From assembly GCA_963576565.1 (NCBI GenBank), contig OY755048.1, forward strand, positions 3,478,501-3,542,500: DNA of 64,000 nucleotides. The letters are read 5' to 3'. This document shows positions 44,864 to 57,783 of the stretch, piece by piece (positions within the stretch are counted from its first letter, which is position 1; every line of letters starts with the position of its first letter). Both the position numbers and the translations under genes were made by a program. The notes beneath the pieces are model-generated. The model made no database searches. It was not told the origin of the DNA and was given only the letters and a program-made list of their open reading frames with translations. The stretch comes from Aspidapion aeneum. Its lineage: Eukaryota > Arthropoda > Insecta > Coleoptera > Brentidae.

Positions 44864-45956
44864 GGAGCATCTACTTTACGTCGATTTGCAGAAGGCATAT
44901 GATAGTATACCACTAAATCTACTTTGGAAAGCGTTGGAAAATACAAACATAAGCGTACAACTAATTAAGGCCATCAAAGAGTTATACCGCAATAGTAAGA
45001 CAAAAGTTAAAATAAAAGCAAAACTAACCAAAGGCTTTCAAGTAAATAAAGGTCTTAAACAAGGTTGGTGTATCTCGCCTACGCTCTTCAAGATATACTT
45101 GGAACAAGTCCTTAAAGTATGGAAGAGAAAATGCGAAAACATGGGAATTCCGTTGGACGAAACCACCTTGTATACTTTATGTTTCGCCGATTATCAGATA
45201 GTAGTGGCTCAGGATTATGACGACCTCGAATATATGACACGAAAACTAATAGAAGAGTACAATAACTGGGGACTACAGGTTAATCTCAATAAGACAGAGT
45301 ATATGTGTATCGGTGGAATGAAACAGGATCTAATCTTAAATACCGGGCAGCGAATTCAGTCCTGTGATGAGTATAAATACTTAGGTCTAAAAATTACAGC
45401 TGACGGAACACTAGACAAAGCTATAAAAGATCGAAACGTACAAGGAAGAAAAGCAATAACTTTATTAAATGGAATATTAATTTGGGACCAAAGTATATCA
45501 AAACATAACAAAAAGCTTATATATAACACCATTGTAAAAAGTATTATTACCTACGGCTCAGAAGTATGGCCAATCAAGGATAGAACAGAAAAAATGCTTT
45601 CCGCTACGGAGATGGACTATTGGAGAAGAGCAGCAGGGAAATCAAAAAGAGAAAGAGTTACAAATCAAAGAATAAGAGAAATTATGACAGTGAGTGAACG
45701 TACTTTAGTGGATGATATAAGAACAAAACAACTAGTGTGGTACGGACATGTACAAAGAATGAATGATGAAAGATTACCTAAACAAATACTACAATGGAAA
45801 CCAACTGGCCGAAGAAAACGAGGACGGCCAAGGAGAAGCTGGAGAGAAGGAATAGACAGTGAAATAAGAATAAGAGACCTAGATGATGAATTATGGGCAA
45901 ACAGAAACGAGTGGAGATTGGGTATCGGAAGACGTAGAACGTTGTGAAACCGATAA

Positions 45957-46003
<47 letters not shown>
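44864..46003 (+). mobile_element. RTE-like LINE, subfamily 1, copy B
   Basis: The copy is 5'-truncated. It joins the LINE sequence at about 44864 and is open to the stop at 45947. LLYVDLQKAYDSIPL, QGWCISPTLFK and a catalytic box reading FADYQ instead of FADDQ are seen, then TEYMCIGG, LKITADGTL, WYGHVQRMNDERLPKQ and GRRKRGRPRRSW. The Asp-to-Tyr change in the catalytic box and the Cys-to-Trp change in the QGCC motif would inactivate RT. It ends with AAACCGATAAATAT and a long (TA)n tail to about 46003, typical of RTE elements. The first ~75 codons of the apparent frame upstream are unrelated sequence. Confidence 0.82.
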
Positions 46004-46006
<3 letters not shown>

Positions 46007-46136
46007 TCAAGGGTCCTAACTAAACTTATGGAAGAAAATTGGTGTTAAACCTAAGCTTGGTTCGAGGCTTGGTCAATTGATCACAACATTCTAACTGGTC
46101 GAAGCATATTTTTTTTTCATTATGTGATGTTGGTCC

Positions 46137-46321
46137 CAGTGGCGTATATAGAAAAAAGTTTCGGGGTGGGCCCGAGGCAGTTTGGGGGGGGGGGTCCAAG
46201 ACCCCATGAGGCCGTATTTTATGCTATTTTATGTTTCTATTCAGGAAATATATGGAAAATATCTAAAAAAATCTTAGCTTCGGGGGGGGGGGGGGCAGGC
46301 CCCCCCTTATATACGCCACTG
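46137..46321. mobile_element. hAT-like MITE with G-runs
   Basis: The ends are CAGTGGCGTATATA and TATATACGCCACTG. The flanks GTTGGTCC (46129-46136) and GTTGGCCC (46322-46329) form an 8-bp duplication with one mismatch. The interior has a run of about 11 G near 46184 and about 14 G near 46281 followed by a C7 run. Confidence 0.75.
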
Positions 46322-47819
46322 GTTGGCCCCATATCATAAAAATACAATGTCTAAGAAATCTTGCCTCGAATTTTGCCATGTATTTATGAACATTAAAAAA
46401 TCTAGGCTATAATTGGTTGATTTAAAAATGTCAGCAAATATCAACTAACTATATACCCAAAAAAATTGTGCAATTAATAAACTAGATGGCACTACTACTA
46501 GCACCTTTATAGTCTAATTTGAGACTGAACCAGGCTGAACTGGCCTTAGGTACAGAAAAATTAGTGTATGTTTTTTCTTAAATTAAAAATATTTTTTTGA
46601 ATTTTAAATAAACTCTGAGCTGGATTTGTATACAACACCCAGGATCGCCAGTCGGCTTTCGCCCGAACATCTCTGGTAAATAGCAGACGATATGGTAAAT
46701 CGCTTGGGTAACTAACACCCGTGATCGCAAAAATGTTCGTTAAAAATCAGTCTGGAATAATCTTTCTTAAGAAAGAATTCGTAAATTTCTAACATACATA
46801 TATTTTTTTAAAACATACTCTCCTGACCTCTTTCCCGGGATCCTAGAGAATGTGAAACCTAACCGTTGTCAATCGATCGCCAACGTAACCGAACCGTGTC
46901 AATGTTGAATAGGGCTTCATTGACACGATTACGGCAGCGTTCGGGCTACAACCGAATCGCAATCATGGACGTCGTTTACAAATATGCGAGCGGCCCAGCC
47001 CTGGGCTTAAGTCTCCGAACTGTCATAGACCTAAAAATAATGTTTTTTTAATATTTTATTGTTGGCTCTAGAGTCTGGTCAAGGATATATTAATGTCTAG
47101 ATCTTAAATGATAAGTTTAAACTTTTAAAAGAAAAAGAGGGAATGTTGAAATGGGACAACTTGTTAATCAAACAGTATGATTCCTAATTGCAATTTATTT
47201 TAAACTCTTGAAAATGTACCAAGGTTTAGGTAGGTATAGTTCATTATAAAACATGTAGGAAAGAAAATACCTTTAAAGGAAATATTAGAAACTAACTGTA
47301 CGAATTGGTTTTATTTATTGAAGAAAATATTGTTATTTGGCATATTATGTATACCTGAGAATATGAATATGTACACATGTCTGCCATACAATCGCCGTTT
47401 TATTTATAAATGTTTCTGGAATTTCGCGTAATAATTTCTCAAAATAAAATGAGTATGCCTGGTGTATGAGTGTTAGTCTGTAGGCTTAACAAGATAATTG
47501 ATGCTAGAAAAATGCTACTTACTTAATTTTTTAACTATTTGACTGTCAATGCAATTTTTAGTGTTTGACTGTCATAGGCAAAAAGTATAAGTATGGGGTT
47601 TGTTCTTTTTTACTGCATTTTTTCAAGCCAAAGAACCAAATGTTACAATTAGGTCTATATTGAAGGGCCCAGCCCCCTAATACCCCTCCCTAAAAAGGTG
47701 GGCAAAAAAAACCCAGACAAAATATTTTCGGTTAAAAAAATTGACGTGAGGCTTTTGAGCAAGACTATTTTTTAGCTGCCATTTTAAATTCCAAGATGGC
47801 GGATAGAATTATACTTGAC
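46322..47819. other. no gene seen
   Basis: This is AT-rich sequence with a more GC-rich patch at 46840-47000. An imperfect dyad GTGTCAATG / CATTGACAC is near 46898-46925. No frame with a recognisable domain and no repeat family assigned. Confidence 0.35.
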
Positions 47820-47927
47820 CGAGGGGTGATCAGCTGAACCAATTTTGTACACCATCCTATAGGACTTTAAAATAAATTCATGGTTCATATCATTTTATGC
47901 ACCTGCTGTGGGCAGCTGACCACTCCC
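47820..47927. mobile_element. short CGAG-type element (about 108 bp)
   Basis: It begins CGAGGGGTGATCAGCTG with AATTTTGTACA just inside, the same order as in the long copies. It ends GGGCAGCTGACCACTCCC, a variant of the family right end. It lacks the minisatellite. No duplication is evident. Confidence 0.5.
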
Positions 47928-48217
47928 TTTACTGGACCCTACAAAGAGGCTCGGTTTGGTTTATTTATTATGTTCCAGAAATTTTTGAACCGAAAAAAAA
48001 GTTTTTTTCAATCATTGTTCTCAATTCTGTATGCATTAATTTGCTCATAAATTATTTAAACCGATTTTAAAAAAACAAAAGGTGTCATGATAAGGACCAA
48101 TTGCTCTTTAGACCATTTTCAAAAATTACCGCTATTTTAAAATCCAAGATGTTGACAGGAGCAAACTTGATCCTGAAAAATTCTTGTGTATTCTTAAGTT
48201 TCGAAAACTTAAAAAAA
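47928..48217. other. no feature seen
   Basis: AT-rich spacer ending in A7 before the next hairpin-ACAG element. Confidence 0.3.
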
Positions 48218-49387
<1,170 letters not shown>

Positions 49388-49843
49388 AAAACTAAAATAT
49401 ATTTTATTCAACTCCGGACTAAATTACCTTTTGTTTGATACCACACAAGCCATGTTTTGACTTAAACTCAAATTTTTGAAATCTACCCCCACCCTTAAAA
49501 AAAACAAAAAACTAAAATGTATTTTGTTAAACTCCGGACTCAATTACCTTTCGTTTGATATCACACACGCCATTTTTTCACTTAAACTCTAATTTTTGAA
49601 ATATACCCCCACCCTTTTTTTTAAATAAATTAAAATGTATTTTGTTGAACTCCAGACTCAATTACCTTTCGTTTGATGTCACACACGCCATATTTTTCCA
49701 TATACTCTAATTTTTGAAATCAACCCCCACCCTTTTATTTGGTTTGTGCTCGGTGGATTTTGTTCAAACCCAGCCTAGGTACCAAATTTCATTAACATCG
49801 GTCAAGCGGTTTTTGAGTTATGCGCGTTGGTCGTTACAGACAT

Positions 49844-49874
<31 letters not shown>

Positions 49875-50031
49875 TACAGACAGACAGACAGACGGCGCAA
49901 CAAAAAAGTTTCAAAATCATCTGAAACGCAAAGATATATAAAAATTTTTGAAATCGGAGCAACTTTTTTTTTTTCGAAAAAATTAGGATCACCAAAGCTC
50001 ACACTACTATAGTATAGTATATGTGTGAGCT
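49388..50031 (+). mobile_element. hairpin-ACAG element, copy 7, lacking head and first hairpin
   Basis: The terminal hairpin of copy 6 is followed directly by AAACTAAAATATATTTTATTC, the sequence normally found just inside the 5' hairpin. Three modules, a 50-bp ACAG array (about 49840-49892) and a complete terminal hairpin follow. The pair is therefore head-modules-array-hairpin-modules-array-hairpin. Confidence 0.75.
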
Positions 50032-50544
50032 AAAATTAATTTATACAAAAGCTCTATCTTTGCCTCATACAAAGAGGTACAAACAAAAAAAAAATCGGTT
50101 TTGTCGTTTCCAAAATATAAAAATTTCTTTCAAGCATTGTTTTACACACTACATATATGATTGCTAATTCTGTCTGCATTCATTTCCTCATAAACTCCTT
50201 ATTACCAAAATAAAAAGCGTTATGATGAGAATCGATATTTCTTTAAAAATTTTGCCGCCTTGAAATCCAATATAGCGGACTACATCGAATTTTGCTCTTC
50301 AAAAAGGATCTTTTTTTATCTTGCGCGAATTTTTCGACCCATTTTTGAATTTCTATAAATAGTCTAAATCCACCACGCACCACGGGGTACCTACATACTG
50401 AGTTTGACTAAAGTGACATATTTTTTTTCCACCCAGCTTATAAAAAATCTCTGCAGATTACAACAATAAATGATTTAGGCTTATATTTATAAAGGCATTA
50501 TCGCATTATTAGCCATCAGAATAAAACAGTAGATAACTTTTAAT
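50032..50544. other. no gene seen
   Basis: AT-rich sequence. Nothing recognised before the LINE start. Confidence 0.35.
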
Positions 50545-51840
50545 GTATATGTGACAATTATAGAGGTATATCTGTAACTAGTACGCTAAGCAGAATATAT
50601 GGCAAAATAATAAGAAATAAAGTGGAGAGCGAATATAAAGATATGGAGGCAGAAGAACAAGCTGGTTTCAGGGCGGGTAGATCGACTTCAGATCATCTCT
50701 TTTGTATAACCCAAGTTATTGAAAAGAAAATGGCATACGGACAAGAGCTCCATCTGCTTTACGTAGATTTGCAGAAGGCATATGATAGTATACCACTAAA
50801 TCTACTTTGGAAAGCGTTGGAAAAGACAAACATAAGCGTACAACTAATTAAGGCCATCAAAGAGTTATACCGCAATAGTAAGGCAAAAGTTAAAATAAAA
50901 GCAAAACTAACCAAAGGCTTTCAAGTAAATAAAGGTCTTAAACAAGGTTGCTGTATCTCGCCTACGCTCTTCAAGATATATTTGGAACAGGTCCTTAAAG
51001 TCTGGAAGAGAAAATGCCAAAACATGGGAATTCCGTTGAATGAAACCACCTTGTATACTTTATGTTTCGCCGATGATCAGATAGTGGTGGCTCAGGATTA
51101 TGACGACCTCGAATATATGACACGAAAACTAATAGAAGAGTACAATAAGTGGGGACTAGAGGTTAATATCAATAAGACAGAGTATATGTGTATTGGTGGA
51201 ACGAAACAGGATCTAATCTTAAATACTGGGCAGCGAATTCAGTCCTGTGATGAGTATAAATACTTGGGTCTAAAAATTACAGCTGACGGAACGCTAGACA
51301 AAGCTATAAAAGATAGAAACGTACAAGGAAGAAAAGCAATAACTTTATTAAATGGAATAATTTGGGACCAAAGTATATCAAAACATAACAAAAAGCTTAT
51401 ATATAACACCATTGTAAAAAGTATTATTACATACGGCTCAGAAGTATGGCCAATCAAAGATAGAACAGAAAAAATGCTTTCCGCTACGGAGATGGACTAT
51501 TGGAGAAGAGCAGCAGGGAAATCAAAAAGAGAAAGAGTTACCAATCAAAGAATAAGAGAAATTATGACAGTGGGTGAACGTACTCTGGTGGATGATATAA
51601 GAACAAAACAACTGGTGTGGTACGGACATGTACAAAGAATGGATGATGGAAGACTACCTAAACAAATATTACAATGGAAACCAACTGGCCGAAGAAAACG
51701 AGGAAGACCAAGGAGAAGCTGGAGAGAAGGAATAGATAGTGAAATAAGAATAAGAGGCCTAGATGATGAATTATGGGCAAACAGAAACGAGTGGAGATTG
51801 GGTATCGGAAGACGTAGAACGTTGTGAAACCGATAAATAT
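50545..51840 (+). mobile_element. RTE-like LINE, subfamily 1, copy C (best-preserved RT)
   Basis: Open from about 50550 (CDNYRGISV) to the stop at 51827, covering RT motif 1 to the C-terminus. Landmarks in order: EEQAGFRAGRST, LLYVDLQKAYDS, QGCCISPTLFK, catalytic LCFADDQIVVA, TEYMCIGGTK, ITYGSEVWPIK, VWYGHVQRMDDGRLPKQ, GRRKRGRPRRSW. No stop or frameshift is seen in this span, but the endonuclease and 5' UTR are missing. The tail AAACCGATAAATATATATA abuts the mariner element, which may have inserted at a TA in the tail. The protein would act in target-primed reverse transcription. Confidence 0.85.
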
Positions 51841-51844
51841 ATAT

Positions 51845-53150
51845 AACTTTTAAAGACTTTATTCTTTCTCGAAGTCTTCATCACAAAAATTAATGCATTT
51901 TTGCATGCGCTGAAGCCAGTTGCCAAAGCTGTAGTTCCACTTGTTTTTTGGTACTGTCAAAATTGCATTCTTACAGGCGTCGTCAAAAATCGTTGGGACT
52001 TAAGTCGGGACTGTATGGAGGATGGTCCAACATTTCAATGTTTTGTTGTGTTAAAAATTGAAGGGTTTTTTGTGCTTTGTGCGAACTTGCATTGCCTTCG
52101 AGGAGGATGATTCGTCGTTGTTCGTTTTTCGAAGCTCAGCGATGACTTTAGGAAACAAATGGTGATATACCAATTGGACCCCGTTATGCAATAAGGAACA
52201 AACCGCCAATTTCCAAAAAATCAAGATTGAACCGAAAATTACTGCTTTATGATTCTGAAATAAAGATCCAAAGTTTTATCATGTCAGAGCTATCTGCAGG
52301 ACAATAGAAACTATCTTGCAAAACTACAAAAATTTTAATTGGAGTAAAACTCACGCCTGTTTTTCGCGATTTTCTCAAAACAGTAAGAGAGTCAGTTGGT
52401 TCCTTATTGCATAACGGGGTCCAATTGACAGTAATATTCCTTTGATCTTCCAGAGGAATTGTTGCTACATGACCTGCTTTTGAAACAAATGTCGCGACCA
52501 TCTTTTTGGATACACTAGGTGAACCGATGTAGGCTTTTCTTCATCTTGGAACACCCAAACAGACGACTGACGTTTATTTTCGGATTCATAGTAAATCCAC
52601 GATTCATCACCACTGATAATGCTGTACACGTTTTTCGAGTTTCCTGCCTTAAAGCGGTCTAGAGTTTTCTGATACCAATTGACCCTAGCTTCTTTCTGTT
52701 CTTCGGTTAACAGATGCGTTATCCAGCGGGAAAGTAATTTTCTTACCCCTAATTCTTTATGCAATTTTTTTAAATTGAGGTCTTAAAATCTCCAATCTCG
52801 CGATATGTCGATCTTCCGTGATGAGCTTGCGCACTGCATCGATGTTTTCCTCAGGAAAAGCAGTTTTAGGTGCACTTGGCCTTGGATCGTCGCTAAGGCT
52901 AATCCGTCCACGCTTAAATTCTCCATACCAACAAGAAACTGTCGACTGATATGGTGCTTTATTACCGAAAATAGAAATCAACTTGGCAAAGGCATTCTTG
53001 TTGAGAAAATTTCCTTCGAAAGTTGTAAAATTATAGCCCGAAAAAGTTCTCGGTTTAATTCTATTTTTCGACTGATTTGTTAACTTAAACAATTCTGTAG
53101 CTATAAAACTATATATATCGCACTGACGTTTCAAATTTAGGTTATGTAAA
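51845..53150 (-). mobile_element. mariner transposon, inactive, containing a MITE
   Basis: Minus-strand frames give the mariner transposase in pieces. The helix-turn-helix region is WYGEFKRGRISLSDDPRP (about 52900). LTEEQKEARVNWY is followed by SGDESWIYYES with the first catalytic Asp (about 52600), then FVSKAGHVATIPLEDQRNI. After an inserted MITE come EGNASSHKAQKTLQF and PPYSPDLSPNDF. The second catalytic Asp (normally HDN) reads Gly. The third (SPDLSPND) is present but is followed by a stop. There are several frameshifts. Terminal inverted repeats could not be confirmed, so the ends are approximate. Confidence 0.8.
52177..52421. mobile_element. MITE inside the mariner
   Basis: The ends are GACCCCGTTATGCAATAAGG and the exact reverse complement CCTTATTGCATAACGGGGTC. 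The flanks are CAATTG on both sides (52171-52176, 52422-52427), although a shorter AATT duplication with slightly longer termini is equally consistent. 245 bp, non-coding. It splits the transposase just after QRNI. Confidence 0.85.
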
Positions 53151-53167
53151 GATTAAGGTTCATTCAG

Positions 53168-53785
53168 GTTGTGGACCTACAAAAAGCATATGATACCGTT
53201 CCAGTAGAAAAACTATGGACAGTGTTAGAGCAGACTAATATCAATCATACATACATAAAAGCGATAAAAGAACTATACAAAGGGTCAAAATCTAAAATTA
53301 AAATTGGAAATCGACTTTCAAAAGAATTCCTAGTAACAAAAGGCTTAAGACAGGGATGTTGTATCTCTCCAACTCTTTTTAAAATATATATCGCAGTAGC
53401 TATAAAAAACTGGAAACGGAAAGTGCGCGGCATGGGAATACAACTTAACGACCGATTTACCATATACCCACTACAGTTTGCTGACGACCAAGTAATTGTA
53501 GCTAATGATAAAGAAGACATATGATGAGAAAGTTAATGGAAGAATACCAAAAGTGGGGATTAACAGTGAACGTGGACAAGACACAGTACTTATGTATTGG
53601 AAACGAATCCAGTGAGTTAGAACTAGACAATGGACAAGTATACTTGGGTGTCACCTTTGATAAGACAGGAACAGACTGTAAAGAATTGGAAAAAGAATAG
53701 TAAAAGCAAAAAAGGTTATTGGAGGTCTTAACAGATTAACTATTTTATGGAGCAGAGAGATAAAAAGGAATGTAAAATTTTACAA
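53168..53785 (+). mobile_element. RTE-like LINE, subfamily 2, truncated copy
   Basis: The same subfamily as the 9455-10420 minus-strand copy. VDLQKAYDTVPVEKLW, QGCCISPTLFK and LQFADDQVIVAND are in the first frame (53171-53524), which ends in a stop. The sequence continues in another frame with KWGLTVNVDKTQYLCIG and VYLGVTFDKTG, where a deletion has removed about 25 bp around 53640. It is cut off near 53785. Confidence 0.75.
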
Positions 53786-54384
53786 TTTAATTTAATTTGT
53801 ATTTTAAAAATTTTTAACATATTGTATTTAACTTTGAACCTTTACTTTTTTAAACTAATTTTAGTATTTTAAACGGTTGTAAGATGTCGTTAGTTGTACC
53901 AATTTTTAATTTATTTTATCTATTTTGTTTTTAATATTGTTGTTTGTATTTAAATTTTAAGGTTAAGATGTTTGTTTAATTGTGTGGTTTTGTTTTAATT
54001 TTTTTTTTGACTTGTGTTCCAGATTTTGTCCTTAAAAGATCCGGTTTTATTTTGCTTGCAGATCACACTTGATAATGATATTTACATATCGAAACGCGTA
54101 GTGTGTTTTGAGAAATAAAAAAGATTGTGAAGTATTTTGGACTTTCCCTTCATTCCTTTTCATTATGATTCTACTTCACCCTGGAGAAATCTACGATTCT
54201 ATAATATCAATGTTTTACCTAGCCGGAAAATACAGTTCTGCTTCCAGATATTTGTTTAATTATTCAGTGGTTTTGTTGTGTCATAAGTTGGCAAATTGTT
54301 ATTATTCTAATTACCGTGTCACAAAATGGCGGCAACGTCTTTAAGCTGCCACAAATGTCACCCAACGCATTTTAATAGGCCACA
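53786..54384. other. no gene seen; possible retroelement 3' UTR
   Basis: AT-rich. A phrase ATATCGAAACGCGTAGTGTG followed by AATAAA at about 54087-54119 resembles the 3' ends of Penelope-like elements, but no coding sequence supports that. Confidence 0.25.
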
Positions 54385-54931
54385 TAACGACCAACGCGCA
54401 TAACTCAAAAACCGCTAGGCCGATTTTAATGAAATTTGGTACCTAGGCTGGGTCTTGGGTCGAGATGGTCCCATTTAAAAATGAACAAAATCCACCGAAC
54501 ACAAGCCAAATAAAAGGGTGGGGGAAGATTTTAAAAATTAGAGTTTATGTGAAAATATGGCGTGTGTGATATCAAACGAAACGTAATTGAGTATGGAGTT
54601 AAACAAAATACATTTTAGTTTTTTTTCTTCAAAAAGGGTGGGGATAGATTTCAAAAATTAGAGTTTACGTGAAAATATGGCTTGTGTGATATCAAACGCA
54701 AGGTAATTAAGTCCGGAGTTAAACAAAAGACATTTTAGTTTTTGTTTTTTTAAGGGTGGGGTTAGATTTCAAAAATTTGAGTTTAAGTCAAAACATGGCT
54801 TGTGTGGTATCAAACAAAAGGTAATTTAGTCTGGAGTTGAATAAGATATATTTCAGGTTTTAGTTTTATTAGCTTGCACGTACACTATAACTATAGTACC
54901 TAGTGTGAGGGGCCCATATATTGGCAGAGTA
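54385..54931 (-). mobile_element. hairpin-ACAG element, copy 8, 3'-truncated
   Basis: The minus-strand copy contains the head, a damaged 5' hairpin (the AGCTCACAC arm next to the head has lost bases, TGTGAGG), and three modules up to the AACGACCAACGCGC block. It ends exactly where the ACAG array would start, so the array and terminal hairpin are missing. Confidence 0.75.
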
Positions 54932-55092
54932 TTTTTTTATGTAGTACTAATTTAATTAAAAGATTTCAATAAAAAGTGTAGTTTTTGAATTTTTGAGTTA
55001 TGTAGTCTGTTAGACGGCACATGGTGGTTTATGTAACAAAAATTCAGAATTAAGATCTTGCGGACGATTTTTTTTGTCCTTTATTATGATGG
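54932..55092. other. no feature seen
   Basis: Short spacer. Its last bases and 55093-55100 (ATCGGGAC) form the left flank of the next element. Confidence 0.35.
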
Positions 55093-55100
55093 ATCGGGAC

Positions 55101-56001
55101 CGAGGGGTCATCGGCACCCTAAAATTTTGTACAGCGTCCAACAGGACTTGGGTCCTGACGTGTACTGTTGGGTCCTGTTGAGTACTGTTGGGTACTGTCG
55201 TGTACTGTCGAGTACTGTTGGGTACTGTCGTGTATTGTCGAGTACTGTTGGGTCCTGTCGGTGTACTGTTGGGTACTGTCGTGTACTGTTGGGTCCTGTT
55301 GAGTACGGTCGTCGTGCCTTGGGGGGGTCCGACAAGGACAAAGCGCGCCCTCAAAAAACATGCGAGCAAAAAAAAAAAAAAAAAAAGGTCATCATCTTTG
55401 GGGAACCGCACCGCGCTCACAAATCTTGCGACCAAAAAAATACTCTGCCAATATATGGGCCCCTAAGCTCACACTAGGTACTATAGTTATAGTGAACGTG
55501 TGAGCTAATATAACTAAAAACTAAAATATATTTTATTCAACTCCGGAATAAATTACCTTTTGTTTGATACCACACAAGCCATGTTTTGACTTAAACTCAA
55601 ATTTTTGAAATCTACCCCCACCCTTAAAAAAAACAAAAACTAAAATGTATTTTGTTAAACCCCGGACTCACTTACCTTTCGTTTGATATCACACACGCCA
55701 TATTTTCACTAAAACTCTAATTTTCGAAATATACCCCCACCCTTTTTTTTTTTAAATAAATTAAAATGTATTTTTTTGAACTCCAGACTCAATTACCTTT
55801 CGTTTGATGTCACACACGCCATATTTTCCCATAAACTCTAATTTTTGAAATCTACCCCCACCCTTTTATTTGGTTTGTGCTCGGTGGATTTTGTTCATTT
55901 TTAAATGGGACCATCTCGGCCCAAAACCCAGCCTAGGTACAAAATTTCATTAAAATCGGCCAAGCGGTTTTTGAGTTATGCGCGTTGGTCGTTACAGACA
56001 T

Positions 56002-56044
<43 letters not shown>

Positions 56045-56630
56045 TACAGACAGACAGACAGACAGACAGACGGCGCAACAAAAAAGTTTCAAAATCATCT
56101 GAAACGCAAAGATATATAAAAAATTTTGAAATCGGAGCAACTTTTTTTTTCTCGAAAAAATTAGGATCACCATAGCTCACACTACTATAGTATAGTATAT
56201 GTGTGAGCTAAAAAAGGTCATCCTGTCTTTTCGCATCTACGCCACTGTTCCGGGTTAGACGGTTGTGTCGAGTACTGTCGTGTACTGTTGGCTTCTATCG
56301 TACTGTTACGTCCTGTCGTGTACTGTTGGGTACTGTCGAGTACTGTTGGGTCCTGTCGTGTACTGTCGAGTACTGTTGGGTACTGTCGTGTACTGTTGGG
56401 TCCTGTCGTGTACTGTTAGGTACTGTCGTGTACTGTCGGGTACTGTTGGGTCCTGTCGTGTACTGTTGGGTACTGTCGTGTACTGTCGAGTACTGTTGGG
56501 TCCTGTCGTGGTACTGTCGAGTACTGTTGGGTACTGTCGTGTACTGTCGAGTACTGTTGGATCCTGTCGTGGTACTGTCGGGTCCTGTTGTGAAATTTGT
56601 ACAGTACTGTTGAAAGCTGATGACCCCTCG
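55101..56630. mobile_element. CGAG-type minisatellite transposon, copy at 55 kb, with a nested element
   Basis: The ends are CGAGGGGTCATCGGC and GCTGATGACCCCTCG (inverted, one mismatch). The flanks are ATCGGGAC on both sides (55093-55100, 56631-56638), a perfect 8-bp duplication. Just inside each end is AATTTTGTACA or AAATTTGTACA. Two minisatellite blocks (about 55160-55310 and 56265-56595) are built from GTACTGTTGG, GTACTGTCG and GTCCTGTCGT units. The middle has GCGACCAAAAAAA / GGTCATCCTG motifs. A hairpin-ACAG element (55441-56209) sits in the A-run. Long frames across the minisatellites are repeat translation, not genes. No transposase. Confidence 0.8.
55441..56209 (+). mobile_element. hairpin-ACAG element, copy 9, nested
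   Basis: Full-length: TACTCTGCC head after A7, both hairpins, three modules, and an ACAG array of about 75 bp (55996-56070). The related element at 59110-60017 has the same sequence with an uninterrupted A-run (GCGACCAAAAAAAAAAGGTC at about 59566-59585), which serves as the empty site and fixes the element ends at TACTC and GAGCT(A). Confidence 0.85.
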
Positions 56631-56638
56631 ATCGGGAC

Positions 56639-57599
56639 TCCACTGTAACGGTATAACACATTAAATATTAAAACGGTATTAATGGTGGTTCACTAGGGAT
56701 ACATAGTGGCCTGCGCTAATACCCTAGCGATACATGTGGTAGTCAAAGTGTTAATCAAGAAAGTTATGAAAATTAAGGGGGTTGGCAAAAGGTCAATAGC
56801 ACCTTCCCCATAATTGTGCCAATGATTTTAACACACCTTGAAAAACCTGCGATTACTTCATATAGGTACAGCCCTTATAAATGGTTTATTTACAAGTATC
56901 TGTATAGGTAGGTATACCGTCAATAAAAAACGACGGATATACGGTCGCAAACACAAAATCACACACTTCCCTAATTATCGACACACAAAAACTGAGTGTA
57001 ACTGAAAAAAAAATATTTTTAACAGTTTGTTTAACATAAAATATTTATTACCCGATAATAAAGGAATTAAAGTTCTTAACTCTGCTTAAGAATATCATAA
57101 TTATGCATTAAATAAATTTATATTAATTTGCGCAAACAAATTGTACATCTTGAGATCAGTGGCTTAGGTAGGGCACAGATTCATATTTTACAAACTGTAC
57201 ATTTTACAAACTAAAGCATCAAGCTACAGGATAGTGTGGCTATGCAGATGCGAGAAAACCACACTTTAATAATTTTTAGAAATACATTTTTTTTTCGTTT
57301 CGTTATTATTTATTGCGGACAATTTTCCAGCTCAATTCGGTGGACACCAATATAATCTGACTCGAAGTCACTTGGTACCCCGGCCAATTACAAGTCATTC
57401 ACTTACACATTTATACTACCTGAAGAACCAGGCCAGGCCGGCTAAGCATCCCCCCCTCCCAGGTAGGCAATTTTGTATTTTGCCCGATACCCTTTGTCGG
57501 GCACAGGAAATACCGATAAATCGTGCTAGCGCCAACTACGCTCTTAACACGGGACCACCCCGGCTTAACGAGACTTCCGAACCACGGCCTTGTATTGAT
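56639..57599. other. no gene seen
   Basis: Mixed AT-rich sequence. From about 57350 it becomes GC-richer and may be the body of the tRNA-related repeat that follows. No domain in any frame. Confidence 0.3.
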
Positions 57600-57783
57600 C
57601 ATTAACTTTGCCTACTTCGTTGATGACCAAACTTCGCCCAAGACAGGCTTTACCTCTACTTCCGGTAAATCTGTAATCACAAACGGATAGTAGGTTCAAG
57701 TTTGTAGTGGCAGGCATGGGATTCGAACCCACCACCATCTGATTGTAAAGCGAACGCACGCCCACTGAACCAATCAGGGTTAC
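57600..57783 (-). repeat. tRNA-derived SINE-like element
   Basis: The minus strand from about 57783 reads AACCCTGATTGGTTCAGTGG (A-box) and GTGGGTTCGAATCCCATGCC (B-box and T-arm). The anticodon arm does not pair and the acceptor stem is weak. GC-richer sequence continues downstream, possibly to about 57370. This is the usual head-plus-body form of a tRNA-derived SINE. Confidence 0.45.

Noticed and set aside
53786..54130. Penelope-like element 3' end
   Set aside because: Only a short CGAAACGCG...AATAAA resemblance; no RT or endonuclease frame supports it.
55010..55477. Overlapping frames rich in Thr-Val-Pro-Asn-Ser or Tyr-Cys-Arg-Val-Leu (also at 56263-56661, 59100-60143 and 22946-23474)
   Set aside because: They are products of the GTACTGT/TCCTGT minisatellites within non-coding transposons. 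No start context or domain, and all frames stay open.
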